Of a stretch of 64,000 bases of DNA, positions 1 to 10,029 are shown piece after piece. The notes beneath the pieces were generated by a model that did not search any database, had not been told where the DNA came from, and saw only the letters and a program-made list of their open reading frames with translations. The first letter of the stretch is position 1; the number at the start of each line of letters is the position of its first letter. Source of the DNA: Phascolarctos cinereus (lineage: Eukaryota; Chordata; Mammalia; Diprotodontia; Phascolarctidae). The DNA is taken from assembly GCF_002099425.1 (NCBI RefSeq), contig NW_018344105.1:7504501-7568500 (forward strand), written 5' to 3'. The position numbers and the translations under genes were made by a program.

Positions 1-54
1 GATCTCATTTGCTCTAATTCTTTGCTGACTTTCTTTTTTTGCTACAATAGAATA

Positions 55-325
55 CTAGATTAGGAAATTGAAGCTTAAAGAAGTTACGTTAAAGATTGCT
101 CAATACAGCTAATATATACTAGAGGCAGGATTTGAACTGAGGGTTTCCTGGCAACAGCTCCAGCACAGTCTTTATTATATCATAGAGCCTGAGGAGGCAG
201 TGTGGTAGAGGGTTCTAATTATGTCTCTGTGATGTGGGGCAAGTCAATTAATCTCTATGGGCCTCTGTAAAAATAAAATGACCTTTGAGGTCCCTTCAAA
301 CTCTAAGTCTGATTAAGTGTTGCCA
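55..325. repeat. Two old MIR/CORE-SINE fragments
   Basis: About 55-180 reads as the reverse of a MIR element (a degenerate 'gaaactgaggctcag... aggatttgaactgaggg' run). About 185-325 reads forward (gaggcagtgtggtagag, gggcaagtcaatta, then the tail 'gaggtcccttcaaactctaa'). Both are strongly diverged, so they are old insertions. Boundaries are approximate. Confidence 0.6.
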
Positions 326-1740
326 TCATGAAAAGATATATTTTCTAACCTAAAACACTTTAGTGGTGGCAATATAATCTTTTCCTTTCAAGTGATTTTA
401 CTTAGTTAGAAATTTCTTTATGTAAAATAGTTACTGCATTTATTTTTGGGGTAGAAAGCCAGCTGGCTCATCATACAACGTCTAATGTAGTTTTTCTCTG
501 GATATTAACTACTGCTGGTTTGGTTACCTCAGCTCTGTAGATTTTTTGCTACAATGGAATGACAGTTTGTTATATTCATGGCACAGCCATTGTCATCTTC
601 AAACTCAGTGGCCTGGAGTGTTATTGACAACCATAAAACTGATGCTGATATGGCAGATCCCCCATGTGAAGCTATATGATAGGGAATGGGGCTGCTGAGG
701 GCCTGCTTTTAGCCAATTCACTTTCTGCTGGGGCTAAAGAACATCCCACTTTAGCCATGGTCCTACTAATCCCAACTTATAACATTAAATCACCAAGATA
801 CCTGAGAGTTAAGTTCAAAATAGGTTTCAGTATACTATATGTGTTGACCACCTTGGCAAGTCACTTTTGGAGCCTATTTTCTTAGCTATATAATGAGCTT
901 CATAATACTTTTACTCCGCATTATCGTTCTGAGGAAAGAACTTTTAAATTTTAAAGCACCATGTCTAGGTAAATTATTTTTTAATACTTCAAGGATCCAT
1001 TGGTGTGGTACTAACACAGATTGCAGCACATTGCTAATTTAGTATATAGGTTTCATGACAAAAGAATTCATCACCCCATGGCTGACCTGCTGACCTGGAG
1101 CCTCTCTCTGATGAAACTAGGCCGGCCCTAAGATGGGCCGCACAAGAGTTCTTTGTTAGTCTGTCATTGAACACTTTCCTGGTTGTTTTGATGGGCCACA
1201 GCCAGGCTCAGCTGACTTAGTCTATGAGAAGTCAAGGCCATTTCCATGTCACAATGAGGGACTTATCAGGGGGAAGGATATTGGTAAAAATGGTTTGGGT
1301 TTTTGGGGTCAATTTAAACATATTGTCGGGTAGCCTCATGCTTTTAATATTGGTTTTGAATGTCATTACAATAGGTTGAAGAACTTTTTTTTTTTTGCAT
1401 TTTCCCAGCGAGGGCTTGAGAAGTCAATGTATGTCATGATTCACTAATACATGAATTGTCAAAATGAGCTGAGTGCTCTGGTTTGGGTAAATGGAAGGCC
1501 TAAACATAGCCAAGGGACCGTTCTCACAATTGCTGGTATTTGTGGGTGGGAGGCTAAGAGATATTCCCGACAAGCCGCCACAGGCAGAAAGATAGAAAGC
1601 AGAAGGAAGGCCCTGGTGCTTTAGCTCTGAGGTGCCTGAGGCTTGCGTCAAGGCCATGGAATTTGCGGGCCAGCTCTTTCCTGCAGTGGGGGAGCGGGGG
1701 AAGGGGTGGTGTGGCCCGTCAGGATGTGCCCTTTTCTAAC
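326..1740. other. Upstream flank of RLIM, no gene seen
   Basis: AT-rich sequence before the CpG island. I see no convincing coding frame, RNA gene or well-preserved repeat. The short open frames here lack composition or similarity that would support them. Confidence 0.5.
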
Positions 1741-1808
1741 TAGCCTTTTCTGGTGGCATGGGGAGGAGTCTCGCGACTCCGTGGGCTCGAAGGTCGATTC
1801 TCAATTCA

Positions 1809-1830
1809 AGATGGCGCGTGACGCCGTCAC
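1809..1830 (+). promoter_or_regulatory. YY1-like site abutting CRE-like palindrome
   Basis: AAGATGGCG (1809-1817) matches the YY1 core and is followed directly by GTGACGCCGTCAC (1818-1830), a perfect 13-nt palindrome made of two TGACG/CGTCA half sites. It lies about 130-170 bp upstream of the likely start region. Binding is inferred from motif only. Confidence 0.45.
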
Positions 1831-1959
1831 ATGAAGGGCGTGAAGCCTCCGTTGGTCCGCGCGCCCTCCTCAAGCGGCAAACCTCGCGAGACTGAGGCGG
1901 ATTGGCCCAACGGCCGTGGGGTGGGGCCGTGCGTAAGCAGGGCGTTGTGCCGTCACTTT

Positions 1960-2151
1960 GTGTTTGGTGGGAGTCGTTTCCGGCGGTTCCTTGGTAACAA
2001 TGGAGAAGGAAATGGCCGCCTGAGCGACGTGCAGGGTAGCGGCTACCCTCTACCACTGAGTCTCCCCAACTGGGCTCAGACGACGGTGGCAGGAGGCGAG
2101 AACGATCGCCGCGGGCCCTGAGGAGGAGTTGCGTCCCAGCAGCGATCCTCA
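1960..2151 (+). other. RLIM: RLIM exon 1 (5' UTR, non-coding)
   Basis: The 3' end is set by the strong donor CTCA|GTAAGT, with GT at 2152-2153. The 5' end is a guess, since the transcription start cannot be read from sequence. The exon holds a 7-codon upstream ORF starting ATG at 2000 and stopping at 2023. Known mammalian RLIM genes have coding exons preceded by non-coding ones, which fits this layout. Confidence 0.6.
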
Positions 2152-2370
2152 GTAAGTGGTGGTGGGCGGGCGGGAGCCCGGGGACAGCCGGGCGGGAGTC
2201 GGGGAGCCCGCGGAGGAGCCGCCCCGACCGTCTCTGCCTCCCTCCGCCTTCTCCGCCTCCGTCTCCTCTCAAAATGGCCCAGGTACCCGGTAGTCGGCCC
2301 AGAGCCCGAGGCCCGGCCGCGGATCAGCGCGGGGAGAGGAGAGGAGAGCCGAGGAGAAGAGAGGATGGCA

Positions 2371-2399
2371 GGGCAGGGGAGGGGAGGGCAGGGGGCGGG
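2371..2399 (+). other. Potential G-quadruplex just inside intron 1
   Basis: Six G-runs of three to five bases separated by one or two bases occur within 29 nt (GGGCAGGGGAGGGGAGGGCA continuing to GGGGGCGGG). This fits canonical G4 spacing on the coding strand about 220 nt past the exon 1 donor, so it would be present in the nascent RNA. Confidence 0.55.
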
Positions 2400-2765
2400 C
2401 TTCTCGGCCAAGTCCCTCGGCCGATGCCATTTTAGGTTGGCGATGGCGGTTGAAGCCCGGGGACCTTGGCCTTGGCCGCGCTTCGCCTGACTCCCCAGCC
2501 CCTGGAGACTCCCCTCCCCGCCCCACCCCCCTCGCCCAGCCCAATCCCCAAGCTTAGGAGCCCTCGGGATGAAATGCTCGCCTCTCATCGCCGGGCCAAG
2601 GGGACTTTTATCCGGGGGGGGGGTGTTTCCCCCAATTAGGGGGGTGGGCTGCATCCCCTTGCGGTTGAGGAAGTGGGAATCGAAACTAGACGGTCAGGTA
2701 TCCGAAGGCCTTGAGATGGCAATGGCTTTAGTTTTGTGCCATTCTCTAGGGCCCGTTTTGCGGCG

Positions 2766-2850
2766 CGCTCCCCCCTCCTCGCTCCTCGCTCCCCCCTCCC
2801 CGCTCCTCGCTCCCCCCTCCCCCCTCGGCCGCCCGCCCGCCCGCCCGCCG
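2766..2850. repeat. 21-bp tandem repeat (3 copies) plus CCCG run
   Basis: Three adjacent 21-bp units start at 2766, 2787 and 2808. Each begins CGCTCCCCCCTCC; units 1 and 2 differ by one base and unit 3 diverges at its end. A (CCCG)n run follows at about 2829-2850. The C-rich plus strand means a G-rich minus strand with quadruplex potential. It sits inside the CpG island. Confidence 0.85.
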
Positions 2851-2899
2851 AAGAGGATTCCTTCCCTGGGGCAGATAGAGTCTGCTATTTTACCCCCGC

Positions 2900-4769
2900 T
2901 TCAGACCGGAAGGAGTGGGGCTTTAGGATAGGGGGTACGAGTTGGATTGAGTCACTTTTAGCTTTTCGTTTCTTAAAAAATAAAAAAAATAAGTATTTGA
3001 GGGTTTAAATACCGAGGGTTTACGCAGGCCTTGTTGCTAGCCAGATGCGTTCACCAACACGTCACAATCACCGTTTATTGGTGGGCCTGCCGGTTGGTTA
3101 CAAGACTCGCGTTTTCCCTTCTGCTGATTAATTTCAAGATGGAGGAGACGGCAGCTACATGTCTGCTCTAGATCATTTCTCCGTAATTACTCTACAGGTT
3201 AGCCCTTGGACCCGAGGCCTGGCAACCCCTTTCTTATTAGAGGCACCTGTTAACTGTAATGGTATTCATACCCTGCACTAGTTCTGTGCTAGTGACCAAA
3301 AATCTATGCTTGTAGAATCTGAGCTGATGAAATGCGTTTGAGTTACGGGATTTGTACTAAGGGGAAAGAAATTATTTGTTCAACTGCTAGTAACTGGCTT
3401 ATCCCTTCGAAGGGCCACAGTGATCAAGGACAAGGTATCTGCTCAGAACGAGCCAAGGGAACACTCCCTGTTCAGGCTGACTCATGAGCAGTTTCAGACT
3501 TGAAGATAGGAAAGCACAGTTTTAACAGAATTTCAGCCATATTGAGCACGAGTAAGATTAGCTTTGTAAAATTGTAGCAGTATACTCCCAAAATTGCCTA
3601 GGTTTGGGAGTGAAAATTTACGGCAGGCACTTGAACTTTTAAAAAAGACGACTGTGTTTGGGAAATGTGTGTCGTCCTTCGGTTTCAGTTATGCTGCTTG
3701 ACGACTTAATCCTTCTATTCCCACTATGGGACAATACCTTTAGATCCTTCTCTAAGCTAATGTTTTGTGGCAAACCTTTTTTTGATACATTTCAAGTTAA
3801 GCCCTTCTGAAAACATTGACTTGTAGGATTGGGCATTTTAATTCAGTATTATAGTATCTCCTCAAACGCTAGTGATCTTTTTGAATACTAATTAGTGGGC
3901 TTTTGTTCTTAACTACTTTACCTTTAGCTGATGTGTGGTTCAAATGTTTGAGTTCTGTGTGTATACATATATATACATATATATGTATATATATATATGA
4001 ATGAAGAATGATTATTTTTTTCCTCTAACTCAAGGAAAGTAGTCTCATAATTATTGTATTTAAATTATGTATCTCAAGATGTAGATAATTTGCTATTAAG
4101 GCTTTTTGGTGTAGGATAAGGTTTTAAAACCTTAATAGAATTTCTTTTTAAAAGTCTTATGTGTATCTTAAGTGGAATTTCCACTCTAGGTAAGATCTTC
4201 CTGGGTTTATTAAAAAAAAAACACCTTAGAATTTGGGAGCTGGAAGGGGTCTTATATCAGAATGTTTTAATCATTCAAAACAAGAGAAACTTTCTTCTAC
4301 TAAGAAAGATGAAATACACATAATGACTTGCAGATTGTGGGGCATTCATGATAAAAGAACTACAAAATTGTTCATTTGTCACTGAATTCAAGGACTCATG
4401 TCCAAATATAGAGATAGGGACTGAACCAATGATTTCATTGGCATAGGGAACTCCTAGGAGAGGATACTCCCTCTGCTAATGCAGGTTGGTACCTTCTCCA
4501 AAGATTTACAGAATTAGTTGCCTTAGAAAATGTGAATATGAGCTTTGCTAATTATAAAAATAATATACATAATTTGTTAATACTGGTGACATCTTCACTG
4601 AAGTTCTTTGGGAAGCAAAGCAGCCAAGTGCTATTGGAATGTTGATTTTTTTTTTCATTCCATTGATTGGCAGAATTTGATTCAGAATTCCTTATGGAAA
4701 TTTAGGTCTCATTTTATCTTGGTTACAATATAATTATTATAGATTAAATAAGCATATGTTTTAAAATAT
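2900..4769. other. RLIM intron 1, 5' part
   Basis: Intronic sequence grading from GC-rich to AT-rich. It contains a TA/TATG microsatellite at about 3958-3998. A YY1-like AAGATGGAGG lies near 3137. No coding frame or clear dispersed repeat was recognised. Confidence 0.5.
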
Positions 4770-4925
4770 AGAGGCAATTTGGTTTAGTGAAATAGACTGT
4801 TAGGCTTGAAACCAGGAAGACCTGGGATTAAATCCTACTTCTGACATATTAGCTGTGTGATTCTAGACAAGTCACTTAACTGTTTGGCTTAGTCAACTCC
4901 CTAGGACTTATGTACTAAGTCTTAA
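4770..4925 (+). repeat. MIR/CORE-SINE fragment
   Basis: Forward MIR-type body: 'aggcttgaaaccaggaagac', then 'ttagctgtgtgattctagac', then 'aagtcacttaact'. Diverged copy with approximate ends. Confidence 0.7.
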
Positions 4926-5275
4926 ACAGTTTAGATCTGAATCTGTTGGGAGTTTCCATAATGGAAGTTCCCACATGAAAAATCACAGAGCTTTCCAGGG
5001 TAGTCACAGTAAAATTCTATAGGTTGTTTGATTTAGAAATTCTTATTAACTGAAATCATAATTGCTTCTAACTTCCAGTCATCAATTTATTGGTTCAAAT
5101 ATCCCAGGTTGCTGATTTACTCTGACTTCTAATTTTATAGTAGTATTACACAGTACCCATATAGTTCCTATTCCCCTAGCTTCAGAGCAAAAACATACAT
5201 AGAGTCACAGATTCCTATAATTGGAAGAGACTTGAATGAGCATCTTTGGCCAACTCCCTACACGATTGAAGAGTA

Positions 5276-5401
5276 CCCTTTATGACATCACTGACAGGTG
5301 GATCACTCAGATGCTGTTTCCACACTTTGCCACAGGTGTAATTGTTATAAGGTTCTTCCTTGTAGTAGTGGATGATCACCTGTCAGTGATGTCATAAAGG
5401 G
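5276..5401. repeat. Perfect 25-bp inverted repeat, 76-nt loop
   Basis: The left arm at 5276-5300 (begins CCCTTTATGACATCACTG) is the exact reverse complement of the right arm at 5377-5401 (ends GATGTCATAAAGGG). The pairing can continue imperfectly inward. It lies in RLIM intron 1. No target-site duplication flanks it, so it does not look like an ordinary transposon with terminal repeats. Confidence 0.9.
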
Positions 5402-5489
5402 AAGGAAGGCTTAGCAGATTGGAAGGTTCTAGTGTTTTTGGGAAAGTTCTGTCCTTGGATTCTCTTGCTTTCAGTCTGAGCATTCTGAG

Positions 5490-5509
5490 AATTATATAGT
5501 GTGTATATG

Positions 5510-5540
<31 letters not shown>

Positions 5541-5605
5541 ATAAATTTTTATCTGTTTATATTATATATATAATTTATATATGTGTGTATATATAATTAT
5601 TCAGT
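5490..5605. repeat. TA/TG microsatellite
   Basis: Alternating TATA and TGTG tracts, including a (GT)10-like run at about 5520-5540 and flanking TA stretches. Confidence 0.85.
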
Positions 5606-5639
5606 ACATAGAATAGACTGTGGAATTGTGGTGATCATA

Positions 5640-5765
5640 GTGATTTCTTTTTCACTGTCATCTCAACTCTGCCATTTAATACTTGTGTGACTTTGGGCTA
5701 GTCCCTTAACCCTTTGGGCTTCTGTGTTCATCTGAAAAACTGAGTATTGCATGTCCCCAAGGGCC
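5640..5765 (+). repeat. MIR fragment
   Basis: Forward MIR-type core: 'caactctgccatttaatact', 'tgtgtgactttgggctagtc', 'ccttaacc'. Diverged. Confidence 0.6.
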
Positions 5766-6329
5766 CTTTTATGGAACCCAGCCCAGTATATGAGCCTATA
5801 ATCTCCATTTGGATTTGGGTGAAAAATGGTAGAATTGGTCATTTTACAGTCAACACAATTTTGCTTCACTTAGAAGAATGGTTATATGGGTGGAAGAGGG
5901 GAAATTTGCCCCTGACCTATTTAAACTGTCTTGTTATCAGTTCTTTAATCTATTGACTCTCTCTTACAGGAGCTGGATGGTGAACCATTTTGGCATTTAG
6001 CCTCCAGAAAAAAAATTTCAACTTCAAAGTTACTGTGATTAAAATTATAAGTGATCCTTTAGCTTTCCCTATTAGTCTGTGTTCCCAAAGTAGAATCCTC
6101 TTTTAAAGCAGTTTCAATATACCACTTGCTTATTGGAAGCATGCAATTGATGTAATGGCCATTGTGACCTTTTACTTTCATAGTATTCAATTGATATCTT
6201 ACCCTGACAAAAATATCAAAATTAGTCCCAATATAGAAATGTTTTAAAAGTTCATTTTCTATTGAAACTTAAAAATTCTTTGCCAGAGAAGACGGATGTG
6301 ATTTCATGTAGCTACTCACATTTTTGTAG

Positions 6330-6530
6330 TACTTTATAGTTTACAAAAACACTTTCTCCATAGCAACCCATTGGGGTAGTATAATAAGCATAATTTCCCC
6401 CACTTTACAGATGAAGAAACTGAGGTTTGGAGAATTTGAGTGATTTGTTCAATATCCCAGAGCTAATAAGTGTTAAAGCTAAGTTTCAGATACAGATTTC
6501 CTAATGCTCTGGTTAGCATTCTTTCTGCAT
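6330..6530 (-). repeat. MIR/marsupial SINE, reverse
   Basis: Reverse-oriented element: 'cattttacagatgaag' form, 'gaaactgaggtttggag', 'atatcccagagctaataagt', ending near 'agcattctttctgc'. Typical of old THER/MIR copies. Confidence 0.65.
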
Positions 6531-6714
6531 ATTAGGGAGTTCATTTCTTTTATTTCCATATAGCTGCCAGAATTTCTTTGAAAATTTGCTTGTCTTTTTA
6601 TACCTGTTTTATATGCATCTTCTGTTATTAATGAGAATATTACATATAGGGAACAAAAAATGGGCTGGTTTGTCTGGATATAGTGTGTGATGCAGAGTAA
6701 TGTATAATTAGCCT

Positions 6715-8272
6715 GCAGTGGTAGGCTGGAGCCATATTGGGAGGGGCTTTAAGCACCTAACCCAGTTTATCACCCCCCCCCCCCAACCATTGGAGCTTCT
6801 TGAGCTATGGAGTGACCTGGTCAGATTTGTGCATTAGGAATGTTCAACTGTGTGTGTGGAGGATGCTCTAGACAGGGCTGAGGCTGTTGCAATTGTCCAA
6901 GCAAGAGGTGTTGTGGAGGTGGAATAGATGAGGCTAGGCATCTCCTTGGATATGGTGAGGAAAAGAGAATGAAGAGTTGAGGGGGTCTCCTAGGTTGTGA
7001 ACCTGGATGACTGGAGTAATGGTGGTATTTCAGTAGAAATAAGGAATTCAGGAAGAGGAGTGGGTTGGGCAGGAAATAGGAATTCTGTTTTGGATATGTT
7101 GAATTTGAGATGCCTATGGGATATCCCATAGGCTCTTAATGGGCTCATTCAGAGAAGATTGAATGGAAATCATGAGAGCTAAGGAGATCACCAATAGAGT
7201 GGGTGTAGAGAAAGAAAAGAAAAATCAGAGCAAAGCATAGGGAAAAACCCGTATATGGGGGGAAGGGAAAGGGCAGGATATGAAAACTTAGAAGGAATGG
7301 CCAGACTGGTAGGATAAAGCAGGCAAGTATCATATCATGAAAGTTGGGGGAGGGCAGTGCCCACGAGGAGGGAGTGGTCAGCAGTCTCAGGTGTTGCAGA
7401 AAGGTCAAGGAGCAGGAGAACTCAGAAAAGGACATCAGATTTAGCCATCAAGAGATCATTGCTAACCTTAGCAAGAACAGTTTCAGTTGAATGATGAGTT
7501 CAGAAGCCAGGGCAAGGGGTTGAAAAGTGAATTAAGAGAGGAAATGGAGGCAATAAATAAAGAAAGCCTTTTCTAGGAATTTGCCTGTGAAAAGGAGAAA
7601 TATAGGATGTTAGCTAGCTTGAGGGGTTGCTAAGGTCAAATGGAAGTTTTTTTTTTTTTTAAAGAATGGAGGAGACTTAGAGATATTTGTAGGCAGCAGA
7701 GATAGAGCCAGAGTTAAGGAGAGAGAGCAAATTTGAAAAGAAGGTAGGGAGGGTGATTGTGGGGAAAGTTCCCAGAGGAGATGGGAGCGTATGAGATAAA
7801 GAGCAGAAGTGGAGTTGCCTTTGTCATACTGGAGCTACAAAGAGAATGGGGAATGATGGCAAAGGGTTTTGAGGAGTAGACTGGAGGGGAGAAGGGGCTA
7901 ATAGCCTCTTAATTTCTCAGTAAAGTGTGAAGTGAGGCCCTCCTCTGAAGTGGATGGCAGGGGTAAATAAGGGAGCTAGAAAGAAGAAAAGGTTTGGAAC
8001 ACAGCTGTAGGGAGTGCAGTAAAGAGAAGTGGGGGAGGAGATGGGGAATGGAAGAATTGTCTCATGGCAGTGAGATTAGATAGCAGAGGTTTGTAGTGAA
8101 CCCAGTCAGCATGGTTGTGACTTTTTCATTTGCTGTTCAGTGTGTGGGTAGGAGTGGGGAAGGTGGATGGATAATGGGGGTCAGTCATGGTTACCCAGGC
8201 ATTAGTGACAATAGAATAAAGGAGTAAGGGGTTAAGGCCAATGTATAATTGAACAGGTTATAGTATCAAGGT
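6715..8272 (-). repeat. CR1/L2-L3 type LINE, reverse-transcriptase part
   Basis: The plus strand is strikingly G/A-rich because the element lies reversed. On the minus strand a decayed LINE reverse transcriptase is legible: HSTETVLAKVS near 7495-7463, and LYTHSIGDLLSSH near 7210-7170, which resembles the LYTLPLGDxIRSHG region of L2/L3. Several frame changes show it is dead. The matching endonuclease part lies at 9640-10010, separated by later L1 insertions. Confidence 0.7.
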
Positions 8273-8343
8273 GTTTGTGTGTGTGTGTGTGTTTTTGGGG
8301 GTAAGACAATCAGAGTTAAGTGAGTTGCCCAGGGTCACACAGC
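8273..8343 (-). repeat. 5'-truncated marsupial SINE with target duplication
   Basis: A short reverse SINE tail ('gttaagtgagttgcccaggg', 'tcacacagct') preceded by a (GT)n/T-rich tail. It is flanked by the direct repeat TATCAAGGT at 8264-8272 and 8344-8352, the expected target-site duplication. It inserted into the CR1-type LINE. Confidence 0.7.
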
Positions 8344-8354
8344 TATCAAGGTAT

Positions 8355-8635
8355 ATTTTTTAAAATTAACTTTTATTTTCTGATCTACATTCTTTCCTTC
8401 CTACCTCCCAGTCCTCTCCCTGCTTCCTTTCCCCCTCTCCCCCCATGGAGAAAGCAAGAAAAATAAAATCATTGTTACAAACACATATAGTCAAGCAAAA
8501 TAATTCCCACATTGGCCATGCTACCCTCCCCCCCACCAAAAAAAACCAAACAACCAAAAAACACCTCAATCTGTACTCTGATTACTCTCTATCAGGAAGT
8601 GGGTAAAATGTTTCATCTAAACTTGGTCATTGTGT
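8355..8635 (-). repeat. L1 3'-end fragment (first subfamily)
   Basis: Antisense marsupial L1 3' region: T/C-rich 'cccctctccccccatggaga' with 'aagcaagaaaaataaaatc', 'ttcccacattggccatg', then 'tctatcaggaagtgggtaaa'. It differs from the adjacent L1 piece, so two L1 insertions abut here. Confidence 0.65.
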
Positions 8636-8763
8636 TTTTTAAAATAATATTTTTCCCCCAATTACATGTAAAGATGATTTTTTAAATTCATGTTTAAAAA
8701 TTTTTGAATTCCAAATTTTCTCCCTCCCTCCCTTCCTGAGACTGTAAGCAGTTTGATATAGGT

Positions 8764-8765
<2 letters not shown>

Positions 8766-8808
<43 letters not shown>
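8766..8808. repeat. (CA)n microsatellite
   Basis: Uninterrupted CA run of about 21 units inside the L1 3' region. Confidence 0.95.
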
Positions 8809-8812
<4 letters not shown>

Positions 8813-9451
8813 AGTTATGTAAAACGTATTTCCATGTTGTGAAAGAAGACACAGTTGGTCATGGTATTGATCAGCATTCCTGAGTCTTTCAGAGTTGTTT
8901 GTCTTCATAATATTGCTGTTATTGTATGAATTGTCCTCCAAGTTCTATTAGCTTTGCATCAGTTCATACAAGTCTGCCCATGTTTCTCCAAAACCATTCC
9001 CTTCATCAATTTTTATGGCACAATAGTATTCTGTTGCATACATATACCATAACTTGTTCAGCCCCTCCCCAATTGATGGGCACCCCCTCAGTTTCCAGTT
9101 CTTTGCCACCATAAAAAAGCTGCTATAAATATTTTTATACATATGAGTTCTTTTCCTCTTTACTGTCTTTTGGATATAGACCTGATAGTGGTACCACTGG
9201 ATCAAAGGGTATGAACAGTTTAGTAGCTTTTGAGTTGTGATTCCAAATTGCTTTCCAGGATGGTTGGACCAATTCATAGCTTCACCCACAGTTCTTTAGT
9301 GTACTTGTTTTCCCATAGCCCCTCTAGCATTTGTCATTTTCCTTTTTTATCAACTTAGTTAATCTGATGGGCATGAGGTAGGACTTCAGAGTTGTTTTGA
9401 TTTGCATTTCTCTATTAGTGAATTATAGAGCATTTTTATGTGACTGAATAT

Positions 9452-9529
9452 TCCAGTTAGGGTTTCTTTGAAAACTGCCTATTCATGTCCTCCAGTTAGG
9501 GTTTCTTTGAAAACTGCCTATTCATGTCC
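9452..9529. repeat. Exact 39-bp tandem duplication inside L1
   Basis: 9452-9490 is repeated identically at 9491-9529 (unit begins TCCAGTTAGGGTTTC, ends TTCATGTCC). The L1 consensus has this segment once, so it is a local duplication after insertion. Confidence 0.9.
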
Positions 9530-9639
9530 TTTGAGTATTTATCAATTGGGAAATGGCTCTTAGTCCTATAAATTTGAGTCAGTTCCCTATACATCTTAGA
9601 AATGAGATCTTGATCAGAGAATTCAAGTTATCGTTATAA

Positions 9640-10010
9640 TGTTGAGATTGGGAAAGGAGGAAAATTAGGCTGTAGCAGAGGAGATGAATGGCCTGAGAGA
9701 TCACTGTGAGGTGGAGTAAGTAGAGGTCCCGTGAAGATGAAGAATAGGTTTAGGAGGAATGAGGCATTGAAAGAGATGAAAGTTGAGGAGGTTGTGATCA
9801 GATTTAGGAACTTCGGAGTTCTTGGACATAGAAGTGGAATTCTTTATGAGTTATGGTAAGATTAAGAGTATGATGATCTCAGTGGGTGATTGAGGTGGAG
9901 TGAGGGTTCAGATTGTGGGAGTTGAGGTGTTTAGTATCACATTAACATGTATATTGAAGTCCCCAAATATAAGGGAAGAAGTTGGGGTGAAGAAGACTTG
10001 GCTCCTGAAT
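9640..10010 (-). repeat. CR1/L2-L3 type LINE, endonuclease part
   Basis: On the minus strand, 9975-9940 reads LIFGDFNIHVNV, the GDFN motif of the apurinic-like endonuclease domain of CR1/L2 LINEs. It lies 5' (on the minus strand) of the reverse-transcriptase remnant at 8272-6715, in correct domain order, so the two are probably one element split by L1. Confidence 0.65.
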
Positions 10011-10029
10011 TCCTTTTTTCTACTCCTGG

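Larger units (their letters stand above)
1750..2900 (+). promoter_or_regulatory. RLIM: CpG-island promoter of RLIM
   Basis: Composition switches abruptly to GC-rich with dense CpG, unlike the AT-rich DNA on both sides. Visible elements include a CRE-like palindrome GTGACGCCGTCAC at 1818-1830 next to a YY1-like AAGATGGCG at 1809-1817, near matches to the CGCG element TCTCGCGAGA at about 1769 and 1882, and an inverted CCAAT box (ATTGG) at 1901-1905. There is no obvious TATA box, as expected for a housekeeping-type island promoter. It precedes a first exon ending in a strong donor at 2152. Assignment to RLIM rests on position and strand, since no other gene starts here. Confidence 0.8.
8636..9645 (-). 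repeat. L1 fragment, ORF2 C-terminal part and 3' region
   Basis: Reverse-oriented marsupial L1. The 3' region carries a (CA)n at 8766-8808. Upstream on the minus strand, 9289-8948 encodes the ORF2 tail with KNWKLRGCPSIGE and EYYCAIK, the same peptide seen in the L1 copy near 40.85 kb. The sequence then continues through the region meaning 'tgatttgcatttctctatta' on the plus strand. It is 5'-truncated and inserted inside an older CR1-type LINE. Confidence 0.85.

Noticed and set aside
1736-2654. Long reverse frames (178 and 192 codons) across the CpG island
   Set aside because: Arg/Pro/Gly-rich products arise from GC-rich DNA with few stops. They have no domains and overlap each other in different phases.
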